Origin: a virus
IMG/VR virus record: IMGVR_UViG_3300044568_003733
Span: 1 to 57,851 of that record
Length of the DNA stretch: 57,851 nt
Direction: 5' to 3' (one strand)
A model generated the notes under the pieces. It saw nothing but the letters and a program-made list of their open reading frames with translations. It was not told the origin of the DNA and made no database searches. Position numbers and translations under genes: made by a program. Below are positions 17,932-26,845 of the stretch, one piece after another. Every line of letters begins with the position of its first letter. Positions within the stretch are counted from its first letter, which is position 1.

Positions 17932-17960
17932 TGGACTTTAACCTAAAAGAATGGTAAAAT
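17932..17960 (+). promoter_or_regulatory. Promoter for the head gene cluster
   Basis: TGGACT (17932-17937, four of six -35 bases), a 17 nt spacer and TAAAAT (17955-17960) preceded by TGG (extended -10). The ATG at 17970 is 9 nt after the hexamer, so the leader would be at most a few bases. Confidence 0.5.
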
Positions 17961-17969
17961 TAATACCTA

Positions 17970-18305
17970 ATGGATATTAAAAGAGTTAAGCAATCTGTAG
18001 TAGAAGAAACTAACCTAGGAATTTATGTGTGGGAAATTGACGGCAAATGGGTTGGCGATGATGATGGTAATTATCTTTCTGTGACCTCCAAAAAAGGAAA
18101 TAGAGAAAAGATTGAAATGCTTAGAAAAGCCGTTGCCCACTATGGCGTAAATAGAGGAGAGCCAAAGTTTTTGGCGGGACGCAGAAAAATTGATGACGAA
18201 GAATTTGAGTATCAACAACAAAGGTTGAAATGGGGTCTAACTCCAGATCCACTAGACATTGGCGAATACAAGGATCAAGTTAGAGCAGCAAAGGGAGCTA
18301 GATAA
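17970..18305 (+). CDS. Unknown protein upstream of portal (111 aa)
   Basis: A 111-residue charged protein with an N-terminal beta-like segment (NLGIYVWEIDGKWVGDDDGN) and a helical, basic middle (KIEMLRKAVAHYG). I do not recognise a family. It is the first gene behind the head promoter and is followed directly by the portal gene, a position where other phages carry terminase or head-assembly genes. It is far too small to be a large terminase. Function unknown. Confidence 0.6.
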   Translation: MDIKRVKQSVVEETNLGIYVWEIDGKWVGDDDGNYLSVTSKKGNREKIEMLRKAVAHYGVNRGEPKFLAGRRKIDDEEFEYQQQRLKWGLTPDPLDIGEYKDQVRAAKGAR

Positions 18306-19886
18306 ATGGAATTTATGAACGACGAAGAGTCATCAGATCAAATTTTTATATCAAACGATTCTGATTGGATTAAGTTTAATAAGAAGCCAGTTGTAGAAAA
18401 TGATCCATTTAAAATTGAAGGCGCAGAATTAAAAAAGGTTAATGGACTAGGCTCATCATTTAAACGTAAAGTTTCAAGAGATTTACAAAAAAGATTTGTG
18501 GGTCAAGAAGGAGCGGAAACACAACAAAACTTATTAGCACAAGCAATAACTGGCTATGCTATGTTCGATCTTATTGAGCCACCATACAACTTAGAATATC
18601 TTTCCAGAATTTATGAAATCTCTCCATACAACTATGCAGCAATTAATGCAAAGGTGGCGAATATTGTTGGACTAGGATTCTCATTTGTAGAAACAAGAAA
18701 GGCCAACGAAGCCCTTGACAGCATTTCAGATGAAAGACAATTAGAGCGGGCACGTCGTAAATTAAATAAGCTTCGTCAAGACCTAGATTCTTGGCTAGAA
18801 GAAGTAAATGAAGAAGAAACATTTACAGAAACATTAATTAAAGCTTATGTAGATTTAGAAGCAACAGGAAATGGTTACATTGAAATAGGCAGAACAACTG
18901 CTGGCAACATTGGATACATTGGGCATATTCCTGCAAAGACAATGCGAGTACGCAGACTTCGTGATGGCTTTATTCAATTGCTTTATGGCAAGGCAGTATA
19001 CTTTAGAAACTTCGGAGATCAAGAAACTGAAAACCCAATTGCAGATGGATCAGATCGTCCAAATGAAATTATTCACCTAAAGAAATATACTCCAATGAAT
19101 AACTACTATGGAATTCCAGATATTATTGCAGCACAAAATGCTATGGCGGGAAATGAATTTGCTGGAAAGTATAATCTAGACTACTTTGAAAACAAGGCGG
19201 TCCCAAGATATATCATTACAGTTAAAGGTGCTAAACTAGCTCCAGAGTCAGAGCGTAAATTATTAGAATTTTTCCAGGTCGGATTAAAAGGTAAAAATCA
19301 TAGATCCCTATATGTTCCCCTTCCAGCCGATAGTGCAGACTCAAAGGTTGAATTTAAAATGGAGCCAATTGAGGCAAATTCTCAAGAGTCCTCATTTAAC
19401 GTTTATCGTAAATCAAATAGAGATGAAATTCTTTTGGCCCATAGAGTTCCAATTAGCAAAATCGGATTACCTGAAGGAGTCAATTTGGCTTCAGCCAGAG
19501 ACTCAGATAAAATGTTTAAAGAGCAGGTATGCCGTCCAGCACAGGATATTTTAGAAAAGAAATTAAATAAAATAATTGAAGAAAAGACAGATGTGCTATT
19601 AATTAAATTTAATGAATTAACCTTGACTGATGAAGATACTCAATCTAAGATAGATGAGAGATATTTAAGAATGCAGGTAATTACCCCTAATGAAGTTCGA
19701 ATTAGAAAAGGTATGGTTCCAATTGATGGTGGAGATTCAATTGTTCAATTAAAGCCACAACAGGCTGCCGAACAAACTGCACAAGCTATGAATTCTCGTC
19801 AAAGAACTCAGGAGCGGGATGCTAATTCTCCAGATATTTCTGGGGAGGCTAGAAATCCAAAAGGAGAGGGTAGAGTAACCGCTTAA
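18306..19886 (+). CDS. Portal protein (PBSX/HK97-like)
   Basis: A 526-residue protein with the portal core: EPPYNLEYLSRIYEISPYNY (about 92-111), then AYVDLEATGNGYIEIGR, a wing and stem region, DIIAAQNAMAGNEFAGKYNLDYFEN, and HRVPISKIG with a Ser/Gly-rich loop after it, as in PBSX-type portals. The dodecameric portal sits at the head vertex and passes DNA. The C-terminus is Gln- and Arg-rich (MNSRQRTQERDANSP). Size and order (portal, protease, capsid) are as usual. A terminase was not found in this window. Confidence 0.9.
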   Translation: MEFMNDEESSDQIFISNDSDWIKFNKKPVVENDPFKIEGAELKKVNGLGSSFKRKVSRDLQKRFVGQEGAETQQNLLAQAITGYAMFDLIEPPYNLEYLSRIYEISPYNYAAINAKVANIVGLGFSFVETRKANEALDSISDERQLERARRKLNKLRQDLDSWLEEVNEEETFTETLIKAYVDLEATGNGYIEIGRTTAGNIGYIGHIPAKTMRVRRLRDGFIQLLYGKAVYFRNFGDQETENPIADGSDRPNEIIHLKKYTPMNNYYGIPDIIAAQNAMAGNEFAGKYNLDYFENKAVPRYIITVKGAKLAPESERKLLEFFQVGLKGKNHRSLYVPLPADSADSKVEFKMEPIEANSQESSFNVYRKSNRDEILLAHRVPISKIGLPEGVNLASARDSDKMFKEQVCRPAQDILEKKLNKIIEEKTDVLLIKFNELTLTDEDTQSKIDERYLRMQVITPNEVRIRKGMVPIDGGDSIVQLKPQQAAEQTAQAMNSRQRTQERDANSPDISGEARNPKGEGRVTA

Positions 19887-19891
19887 TTATT

Positions 19892-19914
19892 AGGCAACTA
19901 GTTATTTGCCTTTT
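19892..19914 (+). terminator. Weak hairpin after portal gene
   Basis: AGGCAA (19892-19897), an 8 nt loop, TTGCCT (19906-19911) and a short T-run. The stem is only 6 bp. It overlaps the TTG at 19906, an argument for the later start of the protease gene. Confidence 0.35.
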
Positions 19915-19941
19915 GACGTATACAAGTATAAAATTGAGCAT

Positions 19942-21276
19942 ATGAATATTGAAAAATCTAATTGGTCTTCCAATGGCGATAATATCATTTTATCTGTTCC
20001 ATTCACAAAAGTTAATCGTGAAAAGAGAACAGTTTCTGGTTTTGCCACACTAGACAATATCGATCAAACAGGAGATGTAGTAACCGCAGAAGCAAGCCTA
20101 AAAGCTTTTGAAAACTTTAGAGGAAATCTTCGTGAGATGCATCAACCAGTTGCAGTGGGCAAAGTAGTTTCTTTCAAGCCAGAAACATTTTATGATCCAG
20201 CAACAAAGGAATTTTTTAATGGAGTATATGTAGATGCATATATCTCAAAGGGCGCCCAGGATACATGGGAAAAAGTTTTAGACGGAACACTTCAAGGTTT
20301 CTCAATCGGCGGAAAGATCATTGAGTCAGATAATGAAGTAAACAAATCAACAGGTAAGACAGTCAGATTTATTAAAGACTATGATTTGATGGAGCTATCA
20401 ATTGTAGATTCTCCAGCAAATGAGTTGTGCAATATTCTTTCAATTCAGAAAGTTAATGGACAATTAGTATTTAAAGGAATGGCTGCAGAAGTTGTAACAG
20501 AAAATATTTTTTATTGTTCAGAAAGTGACTCTGTTTTTATCTCAACAGAGAAGACATATGAATCACCAGTAACTGGTAAACCAGCGGAACTAATCGGTTG
20601 GGTAGAAAGTTCAGATGTTAATAAAGGAAAAGAGATAGACAGAATTCTTGCTTCATTTAAGAAGTCAAGATTACCGTTGCCTGCAATACAAACAATTGCA
20701 AAACAGGCAAACGCAGAAGGAGGTAATGAAGTGTCAGAAAACACAGAAAACGTAGTTGTAGAAGATGCAGCAGCAGAAGTTGCAGCACCAGAAGCAGCCG
20801 TAGAAACTCCAGCAGTTGCAGAAGATGCAGCAGTTGAAGAGGCACCTGTAGAAGATACAGTTGCAGACGCTTCTGCCGAAACTCTGGAAAAGGCAGCCGA
20901 CGTATCAGAAGTTGAGGTTGATGAACCTGATTTTGCAAAGATGCTAGGTGACCTAAAAGGCTTTTTCGCAGAAACTTTAACAAAAGCTTCTGAAGCAAAT
21001 GCTGTTCAGGTTTCAACAATCAAAGAGACTGTTGAGACATTTAGCAAGAGCGTTGAAGGCCGAATTTCAGAATTGGCAGAGAAACACACAGCATTAAGTA
21101 ATGCTGTAACAGAAATACGCAACACCATCAATGGTGTAGAAAAGCGTGTCGATGCAGTAGAAAATGAGACTGCAATTAAGAAGTCCTCAGACCTTGGCGG
21201 GTCTCAGGAAGTAACAATTAAAAAATCTAAATGGAACGGTTCTTTCCTCGGTTCCGTACAGGAAATTTTCAATTAA
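19942..21276 (+). CDS. HK97-type prohead protease with scaffold-like C-terminus
   Basis: The N-terminal 160 residues match prohead protease (peptidase family U35/S78): FTKVNREKRTVSGFATLDNIDQTGDVV, NLREMHQPVAVGKV with the catalytic His, GTLQGFSIGG with the catalytic Ser, and DLMELSIVDSPAN. The rest is a long acidic Ala/Glu/Val-rich tract (EDAAAEVAAPEAAVE) and a coiled coil (about 350-425), which looks like a fused scaffold or delta domain that would be cleaved during maturation (inference). I prefer the ATG at 19942 over a TTG at 19906, which lies in a hairpin. Length then is 444 residues. Confidence 0.85.
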   Translation: MNIEKSNWSSNGDNIILSVPFTKVNREKRTVSGFATLDNIDQTGDVVTAEASLKAFENFRGNLREMHQPVAVGKVVSFKPETFYDPATKEFFNGVYVDAYISKGAQDTWEKVLDGTLQGFSIGGKIIESDNEVNKSTGKTVRFIKDYDLMELSIVDSPANELCNILSIQKVNGQLVFKGMAAEVVTENIFYCSESDSVFISTEKTYESPVTGKPAELIGWVESSDVNKGKEIDRILASFKKSRLPLPAIQTIAKQANAEGGNEVSENTENVVVEDAAAEVAAPEAAVETPAVAEDAAVEEAPVEDTVADASAETLEKAADVSEVEVDEPDFAKMLGDLKGFFAETLTKASEANAVQVSTIKETVETFSKSVEGRISELAEKHTALSNAVTEIRNTINGVEKRVDAVENETAIKKSSDLGGSQEVTIKKSKWNGSFLGSVQEIFN

Positions 21277-21295
21277 AAAAAGGGTAGGTAAAACT

Positions 21296-22348
21296 ATGAG
21301 TAATGAACTATTAGAAAAATCAGTAGCCGCTAATACTTCCGTAACCGCTAATATGTCTGGGTCTGCAGTAGCAACCACAGGCGTACACATCGGTTCCGAA
21401 GGTGAGGGTGGATTACTGAATCCAGAGCAATCAGCTCGATTCTTAGATTATATGTTCGACGCAACCGTAATTGGTAAAGTTGCACGTACAGTAAGAATGA
21501 AGTCTGATACAACTGAAATTGATCGTATGTCCGTAGGCGAAAAGCTTATGAAACTTGCGACAGAAGCAGATGATACTTCAGCAAATAGCGCAGTATCTTT
21601 CTCAAAAATTTCTTTGACAACAAAGAAGTTACGCCTAGATTGGGAACTATCAACAGAGTCTCTAGAAGACAACATTGAGGGTCCAGATCTAGAAGACCAC
21701 ATTGCACGTATGATGGCAACACAAGCAGGAAATGATATTGAGGATGTAGTTCTTAACGGAAATACAGCTTTAACATCAGATGCTTTGTACAAGTCATTTG
21801 ACGGTGTAGTAAAGAAGGCAAAGACATACGGTCATGTTGTTGATGCTGGTGGAGCTGCTGTTTCTCGTGCTGTATTTAACAGCGCATTAAAGGCACTTCC
21901 ACGTAAGTACAAGCAACGCCGTTCAGATCTTCGCTTCCTAGCAGGATCAAACTTAATTCAGGACTTCCTATATGCTAACAGCATTGGAACAAACCAGACA
22001 ATTCCACAAGATATTGCTTCAAGCATTATCCGTGGGCAAGAGGTTCAACCACTAGGTGGACCTGCAGGATATGTGGCACCATTCGCATTCGGTATTCCGA
22101 TTGTTGAAGTTCCACTTCTTCCAGAGGCACAAGATGGTGACTATTCAGGAGAGACTGGTAATCACGGAGATATCCACTTGACATTCCCAAATAACGTAGT
22201 TATTGGTATCAAGCGTGATGTAACTGTTTACCGATTCTTCTGGCCACGTAAGGACTCTATTGAATACACAATGTATACTCGTGTAGGCGTTCAAATCGAA
22301 CAAGCTGATGCTTGGGTTGTAGTAAAGAACGTTAAGGTTGCTTCATAA
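21296..22348 (+). CDS. Major capsid protein, HK97 fold
   Basis: A 350-residue capsid protein directly after the protease-scaffold gene. It has an N-arm (1-60), a long alpha-helix-rich P domain (STESLEDNIEGPDLEDHIARMMA then QAGNDIEDVVLNGN), and C-terminal beta strands with VYRFFWPRKDSIEYTMYTRVGVQIEQADAWVVVKNV, a classic HK97-fold ending. Codon use is richer in C-ending codons (AAC, TTC, CGT) than in neighbours, as expected for the most abundant protein. GGGTAGG lies before the ATG and a strong terminator follows. Confidence 0.9.
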   Translation: MSNELLEKSVAANTSVTANMSGSAVATTGVHIGSEGEGGLLNPEQSARFLDYMFDATVIGKVARTVRMKSDTTEIDRMSVGEKLMKLATEADDTSANSAVSFSKISLTTKKLRLDWELSTESLEDNIEGPDLEDHIARMMATQAGNDIEDVVLNGNTALTSDALYKSFDGVVKKAKTYGHVVDAGGAAVSRAVFNSALKALPRKYKQRRSDLRFLAGSNLIQDFLYANSIGTNQTIPQDIASSIIRGQEVQPLGGPAGYVAPFAFGIPIVEVPLLPEAQDGDYSGETGNHGDIHLTFPNNVVIGIKRDVTVYRFFWPRKDSIEYTMYTRVGVQIEQADAWVVVKNVKVAS

Positions 22349-22369
22349 GTAATCTTTAATAATTAAGTT

Positions 22370-22405
22370 GGGCCTGGCAATAGCCAGGCCCTTCTTATTT
22401 TATAT
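22370..22405 (+). terminator. Strong intrinsic terminator after capsid gene
   Basis: GGGCCTGGC (22370-22378), loop AATA, GCCAGGCCC (22383-22391): a perfect 9 bp GC-rich stem, followed by the T-rich run TTCTTATTTTAT. It ends the capsid transcript. Confidence 0.85.
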
Positions 22406-22435
22406 TTATATACCCTTCCCCTTTAATTCCTTTAA

Positions 22436-22444
22436 TGCTATAAT
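22436..22444 (+). promoter_or_regulatory. Extended -10 promoter for the connector genes
   Basis: TGCTATAAT directly after the capsid terminator, 28 nt before the GTG at 22472, leaving a leader with AAAGGAG (22459-22465). No clear -35. Confidence 0.6.
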
Positions 22445-22471
22445 AAATATACTTGAACAAAGGAGATTATT

Positions 22472-22870
22472 GTGTCATTTGAGACATTAAAGATATCTGA
22501 ACTAAAAAAGGTAGCCGAAGATTTCGGTGTAGGTACAGAAGAATTAAAAAACAAGACTGACATTATTGCTGCACTTTCAGAAGAAGGCGTAACCTGGGCC
22601 GTGTATCAAAAAACAATTAAAGATATTGAAGACAATTTAGAGGAAGCTCCAGAGCAACCAGTTAAATTTGATCCAAAGAAAGAACTATCTGAGGATAGCG
22701 TTTTAGTCAAAATGACTAGACCAAACTTTAGATACGACATTACGGGATTTACTTTTACAAAAGAGCACCCATTTGTTGCAATGACTAAGGATCAAGCGCA
22801 GTCAATTTTTGATAAGGAGGAAGGTTTTAGATTAGCTAACCCAACAGAGGTACAAAGTTTTTATAGCTAA
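22472..22870 (+). CDS. SAP-like domain protein downstream of capsid (132 aa)
   Basis: A 132-residue protein with a GTG start. Residues 4-37 (LKISELKKVAEDFGVGTEEL to IIAAL) look like a SAP/HeH-like helix-extension-helix fold. The C-terminal half (EDSVLVKMTRPNFRYDITGFTFTKEHPFVAMTKDQAQSIFD) looks like the small capsid-associated domain often found in this position in actinobacteriophages. A head-decoration or DNA-head contact role is plausible but unproven. Confidence 0.65.
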   Translation: MSFETLKISELKKVAEDFGVGTEELKNKTDIIAALSEEGVTWAVYQKTIKDIEDNLEEAPEQPVKFDPKKELSEDSVLVKMTRPNFRYDITGFTFTKEHPFVAMTKDQAQSIFDKEEGFRLANPTEVQSFYS

Positions 22871-22883
22871 TTAAAATCTTAAT

Positions 22884-23873
22884 ATGGCAGAGATTTATGT
22901 AAACAGTAACACCCCAATTAAAACAAAAATATATTGGGAAGGTGAACTCGTAGAGCCTAGTGGTAACGTAACTGCTGCCATATATGATATTACAGAAGAT
23001 CCTGCCATTAGTCCAGCAATTCTTCCAACAACTATTTTAACAACACTTACGGCAACAGCTGTAGAAACAGATATAGGAACATATCAGATAGTTCTGCCAT
23101 TTTCTTATTCTGTAAGAAATAGAAAATTTAAAGTTGTCTGGTCTTATACGGTCAGCTCAGTTGCTGGAACCCATACTACATATGTTGATGTTGTAACTCC
23201 ATATATAAATTTTGGAGACACAATAGATAGTTTAAATTTTGGTTCCGATCCAAGCGATCCAAATTATAAAACTTACAGAGAATTACAAATAGCAGAAAAA
23301 TATGCACGTAAACTTATTGAAGAATATACTAATCAAGAATTTTATTTATACAATGACACTGAGGTAGTTTATGGAATGAATTCGGACATTCTTCCGCTTC
23401 CATATAAAATAGATACAGTTTATCAACTGTACTCAAACGATATTTTATTAATAGACAATAATACAAATCCAGTTACAAACAACTGGACCTATACTCCAAT
23501 TATTTCAGAAACTGGATTCGGCATTAGAGTAGACAGAACTTATCTAATTGATAATACAGTGTATGTTGCTAACGGAATGGTACCTCCAACAATTAATGAT
23601 AATATAAATGGCGCTTTTGCAAAAAATGTTAGATATAAAATAGTTGGCAAGTATGGCTGGAATGAAGTCCCAGACAATGTCCAACAAGCCTGTGTAGAGT
23701 TAATGAAAGATTACTTCGCCAAGGATAACATTTGGAAAAACAAATACGTTAAAAACATTCAAACATTTGACTGGCAATTTGAATATGATTCAAACGCATA
23801 CCGTGGAACAGGAAATGCATATGCAGATCAACTGCTTAGTCCATATGTCATAAATGGAATGGTTGTTGTTTAA
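22884..23873 (+). CDS. Head-tail connector with N-terminal Ig-like domain
   Basis: A 329-residue protein. The first ~110 residues are a beta-sandwich-like region (KTKIYWEGELVEPSGNVTAAIYD through to VVTPY). After that comes a helical connector core with AEKYARKLIEEYTNQEFYLY and VPDNVQQACVELMKDYFAKDNIWKN near the end, like gp6/gp15-type adaptor proteins that bind under the portal. The fusion with an Ig-like domain suggests surface exposure at the neck (inference). Its stop overlaps the next start (TAATG). Confidence 0.75.
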   Translation: MAEIYVNSNTPIKTKIYWEGELVEPSGNVTAAIYDITEDPAISPAILPTTILTTLTATAVETDIGTYQIVLPFSYSVRNRKFKVVWSYTVSSVAGTHTTYVDVVTPYINFGDTIDSLNFGSDPSDPNYKTYRELQIAEKYARKLIEEYTNQEFYLYNDTEVVYGMNSDILPLPYKIDTVYQLYSNDILLIDNNTNPVTNNWTYTPIISETGFGIRVDRTYLIDNTVYVANGMVPPTINDNINGAFAKNVRYKIVGKYGWNEVPDNVQQACVELMKDYFAKDNIWKNKYVKNIQTFDWQFEYDSNAYRGTGNAYADQLLSPYVINGMVVV

Positions 23874-24301
23874 TGCAAGACCTAATCCAGTCCGTTCTAC
23901 CAATGAAACTGGATGTGTATAGACAACTAGACACACAAGATCCAGATACTGGGGCTATTAAAAAAGAATGGTTATTTTACAAAAGCGTAGACTGTCATGC
24001 TAAAGGCGTTATAAGTAACTCGGCAACTACTAGAAGTAGCGATAAACAAATATTTAATAACAAATATGTTAACGATCAAATAATTCAAGTTAGAACCGAA
24101 GGCAGATTAACAACACGGGAAAAAGTTACAAATATCCGTGACATGAGTGGTAACTATATTTGGGTGGAATTAGACTTTCCAACAGAGACTCCCACCGTAT
24201 TTGAGGTTATGGGTACTACTCCATTAACCGACCCATTTGGCAGAGTTCTTGGATACAACTCATCTATGAAGAGATCGGAGAACCAACAAATTGGACTCTA
24301 G
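23873..24301 (+). CDS. Head closure / head-tail joining protein
   Basis: A 142-residue, beta-rich protein (MKLDVYRQLDTQDPDTGAIK at the start, WVELDFPTETPTVFEVMG near the end). Size, content and order, after the adaptor and before the tail-completion genes, match SPP1 gp16-like head-closure proteins. No diagnostic motif is visible beyond this, so the call depends mainly on gene order. Confidence 0.65.
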   Translation: MQDLIQSVLPMKLDVYRQLDTQDPDTGAIKKEWLFYKSVDCHAKGVISNSATTRSSDKQIFNNKYVNDQIIQVRTEGRLTTREKVTNIRDMSGNYIWVELDFPTETPTVFEVMGTTPLTDPFGRVLGYNSSMKRSENQQIGL

Positions 24302-25079
24302 TGCTATGCTACTAGCCGCAGCCTCAGGTCTTGAAAGACTTATGATTGGCAGCCGCAACGACGGCGTTTTAAAAGATAGTAATGTGGCTCAAATCTCGGC
24401 AGCCCTATATTATCAATCTAATGTTATTGCAAAATTAACAACAAGCAATCAATTTAAAAGTAAATTTAAAAAAACCATATATACTCAGATAAATAAAGAC
24501 TTTGGAGAATATATGGATGCTCAGGCCAGGTCAAAGCCTAGAAGTTTTCACCATGTTTATGAATGGAAAAAGTCTGGACTCCCTACTGCTAGATTATTTA
24601 AATTAAAAATGATAGATACAACAGGTATTTCTTTTAAAATAGATTTTGAATTTATCCCATCTAAATCCGCCGTCCCAAGCTCAAAAGGTAGACGTAGACA
24701 CGTATTTGCTAGCAAAGCATCTGTGATGGAGGCTGGAATGCCCCTAACAATTGCCCCAAGGGCCGCAGAGCGCCTAGTATTTGAAACTGATACTGGAACA
24801 GTGTTTATGCCTAAAGGGGCCTCAGTGACCGTTAAAAGGCCAGGAGGGCCTGGTGTAAAAAATCAATTTACCCTATATTATAGTAGATGGTTTAGTAGCA
24901 ATTTAGTAAACCTATCAATTAAGAGATCTGGATTCCAACAAATATTTAACTCAGCAATGTCTAAGTCCTTAAGATTACCATCCCCAATTAAAAGAGTTCA
25001 ATATTCATTTTCCCCAAATTCAATTCGGCAAATGGCTGATGCTGCAGTCGAAGCATCCTTTGGAGGGTCAATGGTATGA
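24291..25079 (+). CDS. Putative tail-completion/neck protein (262 aa)
   Basis: A 262-residue, basic protein between head closure and tail terminator. GGAG (24277-24280) sits 10 nt before the TTG at 24291; ATG 24306 is an alternative. It contains an RSKPRSFHHVYEWKKSGLPT block resembling minor neck or HK97 gp10-like proteins, though longer than the usual 120-160 residues. A C-terminal extension (PSPIKRVQYSFSPNSIRQMA) is unusual. Likely at the head-tail interface. Confidence 0.6.
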   Translation: MDSSAMLLAAASGLERLMIGSRNDGVLKDSNVAQISAALYYQSNVIAKLTTSNQFKSKFKKTIYTQINKDFGEYMDAQARSKPRSFHHVYEWKKSGLPTARLFKLKMIDTTGISFKIDFEFIPSKSAVPSSKGRRRHVFASKASVMEAGMPLTIAPRAAERLVFETDTGTVFMPKGASVTVKRPGGPGVKNQFTLYYSRWFSSNLVNLSIKRSGFQQIFNSAMSKSLRLPSPIKRVQYSFSPNSIRQMADAAVEASFGGSMV

Positions 25080-25588
25080 CAGTTAATTATAAATTAGATG
25101 CAGTCCTGGAATTAAGAAAGTTCCTTTGGAGCGAATTAGTCGATAGAGAAATTTTTACTGAAACAGAATATTATAGCGATAATATTGGGGACACTATTAT
25201 TCCAATTATTCCAGTACAACAGTCGGCAGAAATGAACCAGTTTTTGAGCGGAAAGAAACATATCGTTTATGACAAGATCGGTATGTCTTATGAAGACAAT
25301 TGGTTGATATGCTGTGAGCAAGTTCTATTTACTATATACTCAACAGATATTTCAGATATTAATGAGATTAGAAATTTCATGACCGACCAATTTAGAAGAA
25401 TGGACGATTCGGCCAAAGACGTAAATAGCTTTGATACCCTATCTGATAAATTTAAATTCCACAGTATTTTTATTGCTGATATATCCCCAACTGCCCCATC
25501 AGAGGAGATACAGGGATTTTTGTCGGCAGATGTAATATTAGAGGTTAAATATTCTCGTATTACAGATACCGTTGGCCGATTCTCATAA
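25076..25588 (+). CDS. Tail terminator protein
   Basis: A 170-residue protein starting in an ATGA overlap with the gene before it. It has the mixed alpha/beta look of tail terminators (DAVLELRKFLWSELVD; EDNWLICCEQVLFTIYSTDI; AEDVILEVKY-like closing strand near 150-160, here SADVILEVKYSRI). The position directly before the tail tube gene is also typical. It would cap the tail tube and join it to the head. No active site is expected. Confidence 0.65.
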   Translation: MTVNYKLDAVLELRKFLWSELVDREIFTETEYYSDNIGDTIIPIIPVQQSAEMNQFLSGKKHIVYDKIGMSYEDNWLICCEQVLFTIYSTDISDINEIRNFMTDQFRRMDDSAKDVNSFDTLSDKFKFHSIFIADISPTAPSEEIQGFLSADVILEVKYSRITDTVGRFS

Positions 25589-25657
25589 TTTGCCTTATGG
25601 CCCAAAATGGCCTATTATTGGATATGAGGAAAGAAAAGCCTAGCCAGCTTAGATTTT

Positions 25658-25679
25658 TTAAATATATATATATATTTAA
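25658..25679. repeat. 22 bp AT-only palindrome
   Basis: The bases from TTAAATAT to ATATTTAA are perfectly self-complementary, directly after a T-run and 7 bases before the GGAGG ribosome site of the tail tube gene. It could fold in the leader or destabilise DNA. No known element is recognised. Confidence 0.35.
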
Positions 25680-25698
25680 TATAGGAGGAAAATAAACT

Positions 25699-26406
25699 AT
25701 GGCACAATCCGTAGGTAATGCTAAAAACATTCTTGTCGGTGCATCTCCATTGTTCTTGTCAACTATTGACGTTAACGATTCAGATTACATCGAAAACGCA
25801 GAGCCAGGTGTAGCAATTACTGCAACTTCTGGCAACGTAGCTATCCCAGCTTTTGCAACAAACGTATCATATACAACATCATTAAACAATGTTGATCAGA
25901 CAGCAGGGAAGTTTGGATACCGCAACGTTGGTTTTACTAACAACGGTCTTCAAATTACATACAACCCAACATACGACAACGTAACTGTAGATCAGTTACT
26001 TGATACAGCTAAGCTGTTCAAGTCTGCTATGGAGGTTATGATCATGACAGAAATGTCAGAAGGTACACTCGAGAATATCGTAGCTGTATTCGGACAAAAT
26101 GCATCATCTCTAACAACATCAGGAACTGGAGACACTAAAAAAGACGTACTTGGTCTTGAGGCAGGTTCTTTAGGAGCAGCCCCAACAGAGCGTCAATTGA
26201 TTGCCGTTGGCCAAGCACCTACAGCTGATTCAACATCATCTGAGCGTGTATACTATGCACGTCGAGTATTGTCTGTACAACAGTCACAATTCTCGCTTGC
26301 TCGTACTACTCCAACCACATTCCCAGTGACTTTCCGTCTTCTACCAGATGCTAACTACTCTGGCTCAGAATACGGCAAGATTATTGACCGTGTATTAGTA
26401 GCATAA
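25699..26406 (+). CDS. Major tail tube protein
   Basis: A 235-residue protein with a strong AGGAGG ribosome site (25683-25688). It is beta-rich (NVSYTTSLNNVDQTAGKFGYRNVGFTNNGLQITYNPTYD cut into strands; PTTFPVTFRLLPDANYS near the end), as in siphovirus tube proteins, and is followed by a terminator and the chaperone pair, the usual order. Codons are C-richer than in neighbours, like the capsid gene, pointing to high expression. Confidence 0.8.
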   Translation: MAQSVGNAKNILVGASPLFLSTIDVNDSDYIENAEPGVAITATSGNVAIPAFATNVSYTTSLNNVDQTAGKFGYRNVGFTNNGLQITYNPTYDNVTVDQLLDTAKLFKSAMEVMIMTEMSEGTLENIVAVFGQNASSLTTSGTGDTKKDVLGLEAGSLGAAPTERQLIAVGQAPTADSTSSERVYYARRVLSVQQSQFSLARTTPTTFPVTFRLLPDANYSGSEYGKIIDRVLVA

Positions 26407-26428
26407 TAAATTTAATTTATTAATAGAG

Positions 26429-26457
26429 ACCCCCAAGAAATTGGGGGTTTTCTATTT
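26429..26457 (+). terminator. Intrinsic terminator after tail tube gene
   Basis: ACCCCCAA (26429-26436), loop GAAA, TTGGGGGT (26441-26448), then TTTCTATTT. A GNRA-type loop on an 8 bp stem with a T-run. Confidence 0.85.
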
Positions 26458-26484
26458 GTATTAGTAATATGGTTTTGTTATAAT
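26456..26484 (+). promoter_or_regulatory. Promoter for the tail genes
   Basis: TTGTAT (26456-26461), a 17 nt spacer and TATAAT (26479-26484) with an extended TG (26476-26477). The leader has AAGGAGG (26499-26505) before the TTG start at 26513. Confidence 0.6.
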
Positions 26485-26512
26485 AATTAAGACTATCCAA
26501 GGAGGATATAAA

Positions 26513-26845
26513 TTGGCTACAACCATATATAACGTAGAAGAAATCGAGCTTCAAAATGGAGCTAAGGTTAAGTTAAAACCATTGACAATCAAAGAACTAA
26601 GAAAGTTCATGGCTGCAATTCAAAAGACTTCAGAGTCAAAAACAGAAAACGAAACATTAACAATCCTTATTGATGCCTGTGCAGTGGCATTAGAAAAACA
26701 ATTACCAGATTTGGTAAAAGATCGAGATGCATTAGAAGATGCTCTGGACGTACCCACAATCAATCGCATACTTGAAGTATGTGGTGGGATTAAGATGGAC
26801 GACCCAAACCTTCTAGCGGCAGCGGTTCTGGCTGGTCAGAACTAG
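26513..26845 (+). CDS. Tail assembly chaperone, short (G) product
   Basis: A 110-residue protein with a TTG start and a strong AAGGAGG 7 nt before it. It is the first part of the two-product tail chaperone gene found before the tape measure in most long-tailed phages: LKPLTIKELRKFMAAIQKT, then an acidic helical body and VCGGIKMDDPNLL. Near its end lies the slippery heptamer C-CCA-AAC (26803-26809), where a fraction of ribosomes should shift by -1 into the second frame. It binds the tape measure and tube protein during assembly. Confidence 0.8.
   Translation: MATTIYNVEEIELQNGAKVKLKPLTIKELRKFMAAIQKTSESKTENETLTILIDACAVALEKQLPDLVKDRDALEDALDVPTINRILEVCGGIKMDDPNLLAAAVLAGQN

Noticed and set aside
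17970-18305. Small terminase
   Set aside because: There is no HTH at the N-terminus and no partner large terminase with a Walker A motif nearby.
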